Positions 17,124 to 26,081 of a stretch of DNA of 64,000 nt are shown here, piece after piece. Source of the stretch: Acidobacteriota bacterium. GTDB taxonomy: Bacteria > Acidobacteriota > Blastocatellia > Pyrinomonadales > Pyrinomonadaceae. The stretch spans positions 1-64,000 of the forward strand of contig JAFAZX010000097.1 in assembly GCA_019239425.1 (NCBI GenBank). Direction: 5' to 3'. The notes below the pieces were generated by a model that was not told the origin of the DNA, did no database searches, and saw nothing but the letters and a program-made list of their open reading frames with translations. Position 1 is the first letter of the stretch. The number at the start of each line of letters is the position of its first letter. The position numbers and the translations under genes were made by a program.

Positions 17124-18116
17124 CTAGTTCGCGGCGGCGCCGCCCCCTGACGCCGCCCGCTTGAGCATGCCGTGCATCCCGAGCCAGCGCACGAAGGCGT
17201 CGAACCAGCCTGTGCTCGTCGTCTCCTTCGGGTACATCCCGAAGCCGTGGCCGCCCTGTTCGTAGAGGTGGAACTCGACGGGGCGCTTCGCAGCCTTCCA
17301 GCTATCTATAAGCCCGTAGCCGCCGTTCGCGAAGAATGGGTCGTCGGCGGCGAGCGCGATGAACAGCGGCGGCGCGTCGGCCGGCACGGTGACCGGCGCG
17401 AGCGGGCCGTAGATGTCGCCGATGAAGGCCGGCTTCGCGTCCTCGCCAGCGAGCGTGGTCGCCATCGTCAGCATCGCGCCCGCGGAGAAGCCGACCATGC
17501 CGATCCGGTTGGGGTCGACGTGCCACTCGGCGGAGCGCTTCCGGATCAGCGCGAAGGCCGCGCGGGCGTCGGCGATCTGCGGGGCGAGGCCGGCCATCAT
17601 CTTCTCGGGGTCGGGTCGCGGCGGCCGCGCCGTCCCAGAGAACATTTCGCGCATGGACTTCTCGAACCCCGGCATGTCGGCCGGGGTCTGGTTCAGACGG
17701 TACTTGAGGACGAAGGCGGCGACGCCCCTTTCCGCCAGCGCGCGGGCGACGTTCCAGCCTTCATTCTCCATCGAGAGGGTGCGGAAGCCGCCGCCGGGCG
17801 CGACGACGACCGCCGCGCCACTCGCCCTGGCGGGGTCTGGCAGGAAGGGCGTCAGCGTCGCGACCGTGACGTTGCGCGCGAACTTGCTGCCGTACTGGCT
17901 GTGCCAGGACTCGGGGTTCTTCGCGCCGGGCAGCGGGCCGGTGCCGAGTTCGACGGCGTCGGGCTGCGCGGGCGTGGCGATGGGCGTCATCCGGTCGTCC
18001 TGCGCCCGCGCCGGCGACGCGAGCGCGGCGACGAGCGCGAGCGCGGCGAACACCAGACGAGAATAGGTTGACGACGCGAAAGCCCGCTTCGTTAAGAGAT
18101 TCGATATTCTCCTCAC
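17124..18116 (-). CDS. Exported alpha/beta hydrolase (acetyl-esterase / BD-FAE type)
   Basis: The 330-aa protein starts at GTG (complement of 18114-18116) behind GGAGGAGG. A signal peptide (LVFAALALVAALASPARA) predicts export. The oxyanion region is VVVAPGGGFRTL, the nucleophile elbow is GFSAG (GMVGFSAGAML), the acid is probably the D of AADDPFF and the catalytic His is in GGHGFGMYP. These form a standard serine-hydrolase triad. Family members remove acetyl or acyl groups from polysaccharides or small esters; the substrate cannot be told here. The gene stands alone on the minus strand with no linked carbohydrate genes. Confidence 0.85.
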   Translation of the reverse strand: MRRISNLLTKRAFASSTYSRLVFAALALVAALASPARAQDDRMTPIATPAQPDAVELGTGPLPGAKNPESWHSQYGSKFARNVTVATLTPFLPDPARASGAAVVVAPGGGFRTLSMENEGWNVARALAERGVAAFVLKYRLNQTPADMPGFEKSMREMFSGTARPPRPDPEKMMAGLAPQIADARAAFALIRKRSAEWHVDPNRIGMVGFSAGAMLTMATTLAGEDAKPAFIGDIYGPLAPVTVPADAPPLFIALAADDPFFANGGYGLIDSWKAAKRPVEFHLYEQGGHGFGMYPKETTSTGWFDAFVRWLGMHGMLKRAASGGGAAAN

Positions 18117-18540
18117 GCCAGCTCCTCCTCCAACTGTGTTTTTATTCGTAGTGAAGCTCTACAGCCAAACAGCTCCAGCCGTGTCATGCTCGGCGAAGTT
18201 TACAACCGGGTGCCGATCCGGAAAGTCAGGGTCGCCCGATACTACTACAATTTGTCGATATCGAGTTGTCAGGATTCATCAGTTCCTACCGCGCGTCTCC
18301 ACGCTTCAGTAACTTCACAAACGACAGGTTGAGGATTGAACCTATTTTTTCCGCGCGCGAAGGATTCGCAGAGGAGTCGCTTTGTGGATACTACCGGGCG
18401 TGAAGGCACAGTCTATTCCTACGACTCGGGCGCGGACTCGGCGCGAAGGGCGCGGGGTGAGCCCGCGACGCACGTGGCCTTCGGCGTCGGCGAGGGGGCG
18501 GGGCTTTGCGAGAGACGCCCGCCCATTTTATGCTAGCCGC
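18117..18540. other. Divergent intergenic region
   Basis: The region separates the minus-strand hydrolase from the plus-strand small gene at 18541. It contains a palindrome TCGATATCGA near 18256 and a promoter-like pair just upstream of 18541 (separate entry). Open frames crossing its right half are out of frame with that gene and lack ribosome sites. Confidence 0.4.
18506..18534 (+). promoter_or_regulatory. Sigma70-type promoter placing the start codon at +1
   Basis: TTGCGA (18506-18511) and TATGCT (18529-18534) are separated by 17 bp. The expected transcription start is within a base or two of the ATG at 18541, so the mRNA would be leaderless. No Shine-Dalgarno-like sequence precedes that ATG, which is consistent. 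Confidence 0.45.
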
Positions 18541-18786
18541 ATGTACATCTACACGATACATACCATGCCGGGACAGAAGGCCAAGTTCGAGGGCGACCCC
18601 TCGGTCAAGTACCGTGTCAAAAGGGTGAACGACTCCATCGCCGTCGCCAAGAAGGGCCGCTCCGAAATCATCAGGGAGAACCTCGAATACGCCGAAGCCC
18701 TGGAACTGGTCAACGGCTTCAACAGCGTGGAAGGCAAGTCTCAGGTCATCAGGGAAGAGGTGGCCCGGCAGAAGAACGAGCCTTAG
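18541..18786 (+). CDS. Small hypothetical protein
   Basis: The protein is 81 aa, starts MYIYTIHTMPGQKAKFEGDP and is soluble and highly charged. It has a short strand region (KYRVKRVNDSIAVAKKG) and a C-terminal helix (NLEYAEALELVNGFN) ending in a basic and acidic tail. The start is set by the promoter immediately upstream. I do not recognise the family. Confidence 0.6.
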   Translation: MYIYTIHTMPGQKAKFEGDPSVKYRVKRVNDSIAVAKKGRSEIIRENLEYAEALELVNGFNSVEGKSQVIREEVARQKNEP

Positions 18787-18824
18787 CACTCGTTCGCGAG
18801 GCTGTATGTGAGGTCGCGGGGAAG

Positions 18825-19193
18825 ATGAAGAACGATGCGCGCGCCGGGAAGGAGTCGCCGATAGCTTGCGACATGGGCGCGATTGCGCCGGGCCTGAGGG
18901 GGCGGCACGTCGCCACGGGCGGGGAGGTGTTCCGCGCCGTGTCGGAGATTCGAGAGCTGCCGGACGGCTACCTCTTCCGCCTGCCCGCCGAGCCCGACAC
19001 CCTCCTCAAGACCGCGGAGTTCATCTCGCTCGAACGGCTCTGTTGCCCGTTCCTGGGCTTCACGCTCGCGGCCGAGCCGGAAGGCGGCCCCGTCTGGCTG
19101 CGGCTGACCGGGCGCGAGGGGGTGAAGGAGTTCATCCGCGAAGAGGTCGGCGGTCTCCTCGGCGTCGCCATCGACTGGGAAGTCGCCCGGTGA
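18825..19193 (+). CDS. Conserved small protein with a Cys-Cys motif
   Basis: The 122-aa protein contains FISLERLCCPFLGFTLAAEP followed by GGPVWLRLTGREGVKEFIRE. This 'ER-x-CCPF' block with a following strand-turn-helix recurs in many small bacterial proteins without known function, some near metal-handling genes. The vicinal cysteines could bind a metal or a thiol ligand, which is inference. The start at ATG 18825 lies 38 bp after the previous gene, so the two may be co-transcribed. Confidence 0.65.
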   Translation: MKNDARAGKESPIACDMGAIAPGLRGRHVATGGEVFRAVSEIRELPDGYLFRLPAEPDTLLKTAEFISLERLCCPFLGFTLAAEPEGGPVWLRLTGREGVKEFIREEVGGLLGVAIDWEVAR

Positions 19194-19243
19194 GCGCATT
19201 CGAGGATGATTGAAGGCTCGACATGCCGCCGGAAGGGGGAGCT

Positions 19244-19927
19244 TTACGGCGAAGGCGGTCGGGCCTCTCTTCGCCGCGACGATTCCGGCCTCCTCACGGC
19301 GCTCTCTAACTTGGTCTGGAGGTCGGTCACCTTCGCCTCCAACTCTTTCAGCTGGGCTTGAACCGCCCTGCCCTCCGCCTCGAACGATTCCGACTGACGC
19401 ACGGCGTCGTCGGCAATGGCCCTCGTCGTATGTTCGATGGTCTGAAGCTTCTCAACCACTTCGCTCTCGCGGCTGTGCCTCGGCAGAAGTGCCGGTTCGA
19501 AAGCGGCGGCGATTCCCACGACGGCGAGAAGTGCCGCCACCCCGACGTTCCGGCCGACCGATTTTGCGTCGGGCGCCCCGTCTATGAAGTCTGCAATCGC
19601 GTCGTCGAGATGTTGTGAGAACGGTTTGGCCTTAGGCGGTGGGGCCTGACCACCTTCGGTCAGATATTTTTCGACCGCGTGCGCGTCCGCCTTTATCTTC
19701 GACTCGACCGCCGAGCGGATGAGGCCGTTCTGGAATTTGAGCAGTGTCATCATCACGCCGGTGGCGATTATCGCCAGCCCCGAGAGCAGCATCGCCCCGG
19801 GGTTGGCGCTGCCCGGGGCTCCCGTCAGGATGTTTATTCCCGCCCCGGAGAATAGGATGGCGAAGACGTCTATGCCTCGTTCGGGAATCCGCAGCCACAG
19901 CGCTATGAGTTTTCGCTCAAGGTTCAT
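19244..19927 (-). CDS. Membrane protein with C-terminal coiled coil (unknown pair, part 2)
   Basis: The 227-aa protein starts MNLERKLIALWLRIPERGID. There are two probable membrane segments in the first 65 residues (VFAILFSGAGINILTG and AMLLSGLAIIATGVMMTLL), a third near residue 130 (VGVAALLAVVGIAAAF) and a coiled-coil tail (QAQLKELEAKVTDLQTKLES). It overlaps the end of the gene at 19917-21242 by 11 bp, which implies tight translational coupling. No family was recognised. It could be the membrane partner of the upstream soluble protein. Confidence 0.75.
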   Translation of the reverse strand: MNLERKLIALWLRIPERGIDVFAILFSGAGINILTGAPGSANPGAMLLSGLAIIATGVMMTLLKFQNGLIRSAVESKIKADAHAVEKYLTEGGQAPPPKAKPFSQHLDDAIADFIDGAPDAKSVGRNVGVAALLAVVGIAAAFEPALLPRHSRESEVVEKLQTIEHTTRAIADDAVRQSESFEAEGRAVQAQLKELEAKVTDLQTKLESAVRRPESSRRREARPPSP

Positions 19928-21242
19928 TGAGGATGTGCTCCACCGTCTTCAACTTCGTCAGACTCGGCCCGTCGAGGAGCATAAGTTTCGCTTCGCGTAA
20001 GCTCTTCACCACGGCGCAGGCCTGAATGCGCACTGTCAGGCTTTGGATACGCAGGGTCACACTCGCGGGGTCGCTGGTCGGGGGCCGCCAGTGCAAAAAT
20101 GGTATTAGCAGTTGGCGCAACTCGGCCCTCAAATCTTCGACCTCACTCTCTTCGGGATTCGGGAGGCGGTGGGCCACGCGGAGGATCGGGGCTCTCAAGT
20201 CGTAGCTCCTCAATATCTCCAGGATGTCCCTTCGTAAGCCTTCTATCTCCCGGGGGATTCGGCCGGCTTCTATGTGGGCCAGGTGAAGCGAGTAACAGAC
20301 CACGAGCTGCAGGTCGTCGATTTCATCGCTGAACACAATGGGGTGACATATCACGTTCTGGTGATAGATGGCGTCTTCCGCCTTGTGATATTCGCCGTGC
20401 TTCAACTCGTAGAGCCTCTCGCTCCCGGCCACGCCCACGACGCGGGGCTCACGCCTGGCGAGTGCCTTTCTGGACTCTGTCAGCTCAATCCCCATGGAAG
20501 TTTCCAGCACCGCGGCCAGTTGTTGTGAGCGCGAGACCTGATTGCTGGCACCCCTTTTAATCAAATCTGCCACGGTGCCGAAGAGCTGTTCGTCCATCAT
20601 GTAGGCGCCGACGAATCCGTCCCCCGTGTCGGCGTAGGGGTAGATAAAAATCTCATTCGCGTAGTCGCCGAAATGCCTGACGAATAACTCCCGTATCCTC
20701 CGGAGCGCCTGGCTCCCGGCCGAGCGGATGAGGGCGGTCAGTCTTTCTTCCGTCCACCCGTTGGCCGCTCGAACGATGCGATGTGCTATGTCCGTTACGA
20801 CGGGCAGGAACCCCTTCAGCGCCTCCTCCGTCGAGGCCTGCACCCTGTTCGCCGTGAGCGACATGTCCAGCCGCTTTATTTTTTTATAGAGTTTCTGCTT
20901 GCCGCCCGGCCCGTCGGTCTGCCGGACGCCGTAGTCGATAACGCCCTCGCGGCCGTACGCGTTAACCCATTCGACGTAGTGCCGGTACCGAGCCCCCTTC
21001 AGCTTGAACTCATCGAGCGGCTTTACGACAAACTCACTTTTGAAGCGGAGCTGAAGCTCCTCCACGATCACCGCCTTGAGCAGTTCGAGGGTGAACGCCT
21101 GGACGTCGGCACACCAACGGATGAGTGACGCGTGGTCGGCTATTAACGGGAATTGCTCGGCGAGTCGGGTGGTGACTTTACTCTCCAGGTTGTCCTGAAT
21201 GGAGCAGTTGGGCTCGAAGGTGACCGGAGAGGAGTTTGACAT
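19917..21242 (-). CDS. Unknown cytosolic protein (unknown pair, part 1)
   Basis: The 441-aa protein starts MSNSSPVTFEPNCSIQDNLE at an ATG preceded by GAGG. It has no signal or membrane helix. The first half is mostly helical with basic patches (KQKLYKKIKRLDMSLTANRV). A middle segment FIYPYADTGDGFVGAYMMDE and a His/Asp-rich stretch (NVICHPIVFSDEIDDLQLVV) look like the core of a folded domain. The C-terminus is helical. I recognise no catalytic signature. It is the first gene of a two-gene unit with the membrane protein. Confidence 0.75.
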   Translation of the reverse strand: MSNSSPVTFEPNCSIQDNLESKVTTRLAEQFPLIADHASLIRWCADVQAFTLELLKAVIVEELQLRFKSEFVVKPLDEFKLKGARYRHYVEWVNAYGREGVIDYGVRQTDGPGGKQKLYKKIKRLDMSLTANRVQASTEEALKGFLPVVTDIAHRIVRAANGWTEERLTALIRSAGSQALRRIRELFVRHFGDYANEIFIYPYADTGDGFVGAYMMDEQLFGTVADLIKRGASNQVSRSQQLAAVLETSMGIELTESRKALARREPRVVGVAGSERLYELKHGEYHKAEDAIYHQNVICHPIVFSDEIDDLQLVVCYSLHLAHIEAGRIPREIEGLRRDILEILRSYDLRAPILRVAHRLPNPEESEVEDLRAELRQLLIPFLHWRPPTSDPASVTLRIQSLTVRIQACAVVKSLREAKLMLLDGPSLTKLKTVEHILNEP

Positions 21243-21624
21243 GCGTGACCTCAGGCGGGCGTACGTCCGGAGCCGACTTTAAAGCCCTCTCCGACTCTTA
21301 CCTGTAAAGACATGTGAAGCCAGTTCTCCCAATGTGCAGGAAGTGACGCACGGAGGCGTCGCCGGGAACCCACCGAAGGAATGAAAGCGGGACGTGGTGG
21401 GCTACGTTTTATGCGACGAGGATGAGACCGAATCGTCTGATCGTCCGATTCTTCTTTACGAACCGGTGAAGTGAGGGGGAAGTGTAGCTTGGCAGTGGCT
21501 CGCCAGGCAAGATTATTGCCACCATCCCCGACGACCCGCGTAGGCACAACTGAACGGCCCGCGCGCCCCTCTCTCTGCGGGGCGCGCGGGCCGTGTCGTG
21601 GTCGGGTGAGTCTTCGGGACTTCC
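21243..21624. other. Intergenic region between two minus-strand units
   Basis: I see no gene. The right part carries the terminator-like hairpin at 21555-21593. The left part contains the leader of the two-gene unit, with GAGGTC about 5 bp from its ATG. Confidence 0.45.
21555..21593 (-). terminator. GC-rich hairpin downstream of the TonB-dependent receptor
   Basis: A perfect 15-bp stem (21555-21569 with 21579-21593) with a 9-nt loop lies 32 bp past the stop of the receptor gene on its own strand. There is no long T-run after it, so termination may be weak, or the structure may protect the mRNA end. Confidence 0.65.
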
Positions 21625-24600
21625 CTAGAACTCGATGCGGGCGGCGAACTGGACGACGCGCGCCTGCGGGTCGCCGGTGCGCGGGTCGCCGGTCTGCGTG
21701 ATGCGGCCGAAGGTGCTGGCGTTGATGCTCTGCACCTGCTGCGCCGCCGAGATGGCGAAGTGCGGCGTGTTGAGGAGGTTGAACGCCTCGGCCCGCAGCT
21801 GCAGGCGGACGCGCTCGGTGATGGGGATGGTCTTGAAGAGCGAGGCGTCGACGTTGAAGTACATCGGCCCGTTCAGGAAGAACCTTTCGAGCTGGCCGAA
21901 CTCGCCCGGCGGGACGTTGAAGAAGACCTGGCCGGGGAAGGCCGCCGTCCCGAGGCCGTTGGCGCCGCGGCTGGCGCCGATGTCGCCACAGCGGCCGGCG
22001 GCGAGCGCCGCCTGGTTGACGGTCGTCACGGCCGGGTTGATGAAGAAGACGCCGCAGGGCGTGCGGAAGACGCCGACGAGGTCTTTAATCTGCCCCTTCG
22101 TCAGCGAGGAGTTGGCCGTGTTGCGCGCCGAGCGGGCGTTCGAGCCGAACGTCCCGCGCGGGTCGAAGACGCCGAACGGGGCGCCGGTCGAGAGGCTCAC
22201 GATGGTGTTGACCTGCCAGCCGCCGACCAGGCGGTCGAGCCACGGGCCGGCGCCCGTGAAGAAGGTGCGCCCCTTGCCGACGGGCAGCTCGTAGATCGAG
22301 TTGAAGTTGAAGACGTGCGCCGTGTCGGTCTGCGCGCGCGCGTACTCGAGCTCGTCACGCTTCGGGTAGACCTGGAACTCGAAGCGGCGCTGGTCGACGC
22401 CCGGCGCGTTCGAGAGCGTCTTCTGGAACGTGTAGTTGCCCTGGAAGTAGAGGCCGTGCGCGAAGCGGCGGCGCACCTCCATCTGGAGCGAGTTGTAGTT
22501 GTAGTGCGCGCTGTTCGAGAGCAGCAGCGCGAGGCCGAGGTTCGGGTTGGCGACCAGCGGCACCGTGCCCGTCGCCCCGAGGCCGACGTAGTTGGCCGCG
22601 AGCTGGCCGGGCAGGCCCGACGAGATAAAGTTCGCGACATTCGCGTTCGGCGCGGTCGTCGCGTTGCCGATGCCGCCCGGCGTCCCCGAGACCGTCCCCA
22701 GGTTGATGAAGACCTGGAGCGGCTGGCAGCCGGCGTTCTGCGCCGTCGTGCAGTTGAGCTGCCCCGTCAGCGCCTGGTTCGAGCGGGCGCGGAAGAAGTC
22801 GGCGAGGAAGCCGTTCGTGATCAGCTCCGGCGGGTTGAGGTCGGTGTAGCGCGTGACGTTGCTGCTGAAGGCCCCGACGTAGCGGATCTCGAAGGCGGTC
22901 TGGAACCCGATCTCGCGCTGGATGCCGACGGTGTACTCGTGGTTGATCGGCAGCTTGATGTTCGGGTCGACGACGGCGACCGACTGGACGGCCCCGGCCC
23001 GCGCGTTGTTCTGCGCGAAGGTGCGCGGGATCAGGATCGACGGCGTGGCGATGGTGCCGAGGGCGCCGAGCCGCTCGTTGAGGTTGTTGCGGCTCGCGTT
23101 CTCGCGCTTGCCGGAGTTCTGGTCGCCCTCGCCCGAGGAGCCCTTGAGGAACTCGTCGTTGAAGTAGCTCAGGCGATAGCCGCCGCGGATGACGGTGCGC
23201 CCGCCGCCGGGGATGAGCTGGCTGAGGAACTTGTTCTTAAACTCCGGCGACCAGGCGACGCTGAACGAGGGGGCGAAGTTGTTCTTGTCGGTGTGGAAGA
23301 GGCGGCCTCCGCCGACGTTCGTCCCGGCGGTCTGGAGTCCGCCGTTCGGGTCGAGCAGCGCCTCGGCCACCGTCTTCCCCGCGGGGACGATGACCTCGGC
23401 GAGCACGCCGTTGCGCTCGCGCACGGCCGGCCACAGCTCGTAACGGAGTCCGAGGTTGACGGTCAGGTTCGGCCGCACCCGCCACTGGTCGGAGAAGTAG
23501 AGGTTGTAGTTCTCGTAGGCGTAGTCCTGGCGGAAGCCCGCGAGCGGGACGAGCCCCTCGTCGGCGCTCAGCACGTTGAAGGTCTGCGACTGCGTGTTGA
23601 CGATGCCGCCGAGGAAGGCGTAGAGCTGGTTGGCGGTCGTGCGGTCGGTCGTGCTGATGCCCCCGGGGAAGAGCGCCGCGTTGGTGAACATGGCCGTCGT
23701 GATCTGCGGCGTGTTGGTGCCGACGCCGATGGCGTAGGTCGGGAGCACGCCGCCGTCGTTCAGGCGCAGCGCGCGGTAGGCGTTGGCCTGCACGCCGAAC
23801 CGCAGCGCGTGGTCGCCCCACAGGTAGTCGGCGTTGTCCTGGAGCGTGTAGGTCTTGGTGTGTCGCCCCTGGAAGAGGAACGTCGACTCGGGGTTGGTGA
23901 GGAAGCCGGCCAGCGCCCCGGCGGCGATGTTCGTCTGGCTGAACTGGTTCGGCTGCCGCGGGGTCAGCTCCGGGAAGAGCTGCGCGCTGCGGACGTAGCC
24001 GGCGCGCACCTCGTTGGTGAAGACCGGCGTGAGCGTCGAGCGGTAGGCGAGGACGTAGGAGTCGTTCGGCGTGCTGAAGCCGGACGGCGGCTCCGGGTTG
24101 AAGCCGTTGAGGTCGAGGAAGTCGGGGACGAAGCCGGTCGCCGTCTGCCGCTTGTAGATGGCGTTCAGCGTGTTCGACGCGTTGAGGTCGTAGTCGAGCC
24201 GGACGGTCATGTTGTCGGCGTCGGAGTCCGCCTTCTGGTTGAAGCGGTAGCCGGTGGTGTTGCGCTGGTCGCCGGCCTCGATGGAGTTGCCGGCCGGGAT
24301 GTTGTTGAGGAAGCGGCTCTGGATGACGGGGTTGATGCCCGTCGGCGGGCTGTTGGCCGTGATCGGCAGCGCGAAGAGGTTGACCTGCCGCGTGACGCCG
24401 CCGTTGTCGACGTAGGTGAAGAGGCCCTGGCGCGCCGCGGGCGTGAGCACCGTGCGCAGGCTCGGCGACGAGAGGCGGTCGCGCGTGCCCTCGTAGTGGC
24501 CGAAGAAGAAGAGCTTGTTCTTGATGAGGCGCCCGCTCAGGCGCCCGCCGAACTGGTTGAAGTTGCGGAAGGTGCGCGGGCTGCGCGCCGCGCCGGCCGT

Positions 24601-25434
24601 CGCCTGGCCGGCGAGCACCAGCGGGTCGTTCGCGCCGTAGTTGCCGGCGGCGTTGTTGAAGAAGGTGTTGGCGGCGAAGCGCGAGTTGCGGTTGTACTCG
24701 AAGACCGCGCCGTGGAACTCGTTCTGCCCGCGCGGGGTCGCCAGCTGCACCTGCGAGGCACCGAGGCCCTGGTCGCCGCCGGCGTTCTGCGTCGTGACGG
24801 TGAACTCCGCCACGTCGTCGGTCGAGAGCGCGACCTGCGTCGAGGAGGACGCGCTCTGCCGGATGAAGTTGTCCTGGATGTTGAGGCCGTCGAGCGTGAT
24901 GTTGGTGGCCGACGGGCGCTGGCCGTTGATCGAGGTGGCCTGCGCGCCGTTGTTCGAGGTGCCGGCCTGGAGCGTGATGAGGCCGAGCGGGTTGCGCCCG
25001 TTGAGCGGCAGGTCTTGAATCTGGCGCGGGCTGACGGTCGTGCTCAGGTCGGAGTTGGCCGCGTTGAGGACGTCGGCGCCGGCGACGACGACGACCTGCT
25101 CGCTGATCTGCCCGACCTCGAGCGTCGCCGTCAGCGAGTAGTCGCGCCCGACGTCGATCTTGACGGCGGAGGCGGTGAAAGTCTTGAAGCCCTGCGCCGT
25201 GACCGTCACGGTGTAGGTGCCGGCGTCGAGCTGCGGGACGGTGAAGGAGCCGTCGTCGGTCGAGACGACGGTGCGCTCCCTGCCCGTCTGCGTGTCGGTG
25301 ACGGTGACGTTCGCGCCGGGGATGACGCCGTCCGGCCCGGCGACCGTGCCGACGAGCCGGCCGGTGTTCGACTGCGCGACCGCTCCGGCCGCGAATAAGC
25401 AGAGCGTGAGACACGCCCGTAGCATCCTCTTCAT
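21625..25434 (-). CDS. TonB-dependent receptor with carboxypeptidase-regulatory domain (Oar-type)
   Basis: The 1269-aa outer-membrane protein has a signal peptide (MLRACLTLCLFAAGAVAQ), a carboxypeptidase-regulatory-like Ig domain at about 23-105 (GRLVGTVAGPDGVIPGANVT through GTYTVTVTAQGFKTF), a plug region from about 110 to 230 (PLNGRNPLGLITLQAG, SATNITLDGLNIQDNFIRQS) and a long barrel ending in phenylalanine (FAARIEF). Such receptors are abundant in Acidobacteriota and are thought to import glycans or peptides, or to export/adhere in the Oar branch. The substrate is unknown. GAGGAGAA precedes the ATG. No TonB/ExbBD or SusD-like partner is adjacent, and the gene is monocistronic. Confidence 0.92.
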   Translation of the reverse strand: MKRMLRACLTLCLFAAGAVAQSNTGRLVGTVAGPDGVIPGANVTVTDTQTGRERTVVSTDDGSFTVPQLDAGTYTVTVTAQGFKTFTASAVKIDVGRDYSLTATLEVGQISEQVVVVAGADVLNAANSDLSTTVSPRQIQDLPLNGRNPLGLITLQAGTSNNGAQATSINGQRPSATNITLDGLNIQDNFIRQSASSSTQVALSTDDVAEFTVTTQNAGGDQGLGASQVQLATPRGQNEFHGAVFEYNRNSRFAANTFFNNAAGNYGANDPLVLAGQATAGAARSPRTFRNFNQFGGRLSGRLIKNKLFFFGHYEGTRDRLSSPSLRTVLTPAARQGLFTYVDNGGVTRQVNLFALPITANSPPTGINPVIQSRFLNNIPAGNSIEAGDQRNTTGYRFNQKADSDADNMTVRLDYDLNASNTLNAIYKRQTATGFVPDFLDLNGFNPEPPSGFSTPNDSYVLAYRSTLTPVFTNEVRAGYVRSAQLFPELTPRQPNQFSQTNIAAGALAGFLTNPESTFLFQGRHTKTYTLQDNADYLWGDHALRFGVQANAYRALRLNDGGVLPTYAIGVGTNTPQITTAMFTNAALFPGGISTTDRTTANQLYAFLGGIVNTQSQTFNVLSADEGLVPLAGFRQDYAYENYNLYFSDQWRVRPNLTVNLGLRYELWPAVRERNGVLAEVIVPAGKTVAEALLDPNGGLQTAGTNVGGGRLFHTDKNNFAPSFSVAWSPEFKNKFLSQLIPGGGRTVIRGGYRLSYFNDEFLKGSSGEGDQNSGKRENASRNNLNERLGALGTIATPSILIPRTFAQNNARAGAVQSVAVVDPNIKLPINHEYTVGIQREIGFQTAFEIRYVGAFSSNVTRYTDLNPPELITNGFLADFFRARSNQALTGQLNCTTAQNAGCQPLQVFINLGTVSGTPGGIGNATTAPNANVANFISSGLPGQLAANYVGLGATGTVPLVANPNLGLALLLSNSAHYNYNSLQMEVRRRFAHGLYFQGNYTFQKTLSNAPGVDQRRFEFQVYPKRDELEYARAQTDTAHVFNFNSIYELPVGKGRTFFTGAGPWLDRLVGGWQVNTIVSLSTGAPFGVFDPRGTFGSNARSARNTANSSLTKGQIKDLVGVFRTPCGVFFINPAVTTVNQAALAAGRCGDIGASRGANGLGTAAFPGQVFFNVPPGEFGQLERFFLNGPMYFNVDASLFKTIPITERVRLQLRAEAFNLLNTPHFAISAAQQVQSINASTFGRITQTGDPRTGDPQARVVQFAARIEF

Positions 25435-25655
25435 GGAGTTCTCCTCAAAGTTAAAAAGCGGCGCGCGGCCGTCCCGTTAATTCAGAATTCCGTACGGCCG
25501 GTCGTCGTCGGCCGCGCAGCCGTGCCGCGCGTGCGCGCGTGCTGTGGGGTGACTCATGTCGAGTAGGCAACGTTGATGCCAACTGGAGGTGAGGTGGGCG
25601 CGCGGGCGCGCGGGACGTGTGAACCGGCGGCGAGCTCGAATTCTTAATTCATGTT

Positions 25656-25672
25656 TTCATATATTTTATGAA
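25656..25672. promoter_or_regulatory. AT-rich inverted repeat, possible operator
   Basis: TTCATA-tattt-TATGAA forms a 6-5-6 inverted repeat in an AT-rich island inside otherwise very GC-rich DNA. It lies about 220 bp upstream of the receptor gene and about 240 bp upstream of the cfa promoter. An operator is inferred from symmetry only. Confidence 0.35.
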
Positions 25673-25912
25673 CGTGCCGGTGAGGACGCGCGCGTGCGAC
25701 CGGCCGGCGGGCGCGCCGCGCGCGTCCAACATTACAGACGCGCGGCGCCGGGGCGGCGCGCCGCCCGTCCGGCAATTTGCCCTTCGGTACGATTCGGCGG
25801 AACGCGGAGGCGGGGCGGGCGAAGTCCGTCGGGGGCCTCTTCGGCGGCGCTCCTAACAAGTCGTCCGACTGCGCCGCTGCCGACCCAGATCTGATTTCCG
25901 CAACACATTCTG

Positions 25913-25941
25913 TTGACACCGAATGTCGAATGGCATATTGT
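25913..25941 (+). promoter_or_regulatory. Near-consensus sigma70 promoter of the lipid module
   Basis: TTGACA (25913-25918) and TATTGT (25936-25941) are separated by exactly 17 bp. Transcription would start near 25949, giving a leader of about 130 nt before the cfa ATG at 26082. The perfect -35 box marks this as one of the strongest promoters visible in the window. Confidence 0.7.
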
Positions 25942-26081
25942 TCCCGCGCCTATCTCACACTCGCGCGGCAGGCGGCCTAGCACCGCGTTTTGAACGAACA
26001 TGCTCGCCGGCAGCGTCGAACGAGCGTTGCCAGCCGAACTGCACTAACAACGTCAACGAGTCTGGTTCCGGAGAATCGACG

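Larger units (their letters stand above)
25435..26081. other. Long divergent regulatory region (receptor / cfa)
   Basis: About 650 bp with very GC-rich arms and a sharp AT-rich island near 25641-25672. Both divergent genes must be controlled from here. It contains an inverted repeat (25656-25672) and a strong plus-strand promoter (25913-25941). Open frames within it lack ribosome sites and have repetitive Arg/Ala composition typical of GC-rich non-coding DNA. Confidence 0.5.

Noticed and set aside
21760..25398. A 1212-codon open frame antisense to the TonB-dependent receptor
   Set aside because: Its product is a repetitive Arg/Val/Glu/Ala sequence caused by GC-rich codons on the other strand; the receptor frame has a signal peptide and all family motifs.
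23237..25414. A second long frame (725 codons) on the receptor's strand
   Set aside because: It is out of frame with the receptor and shows Arg/Pro/His-rich shadow composition.
25923..26081. N-terminal extension of cfa from an upstream in-frame ATG
   Set aside because: The extension starts between the -35 and -10 boxes of the promoter and shows no similarity to the family; ATG 26082 has a ribosome site.
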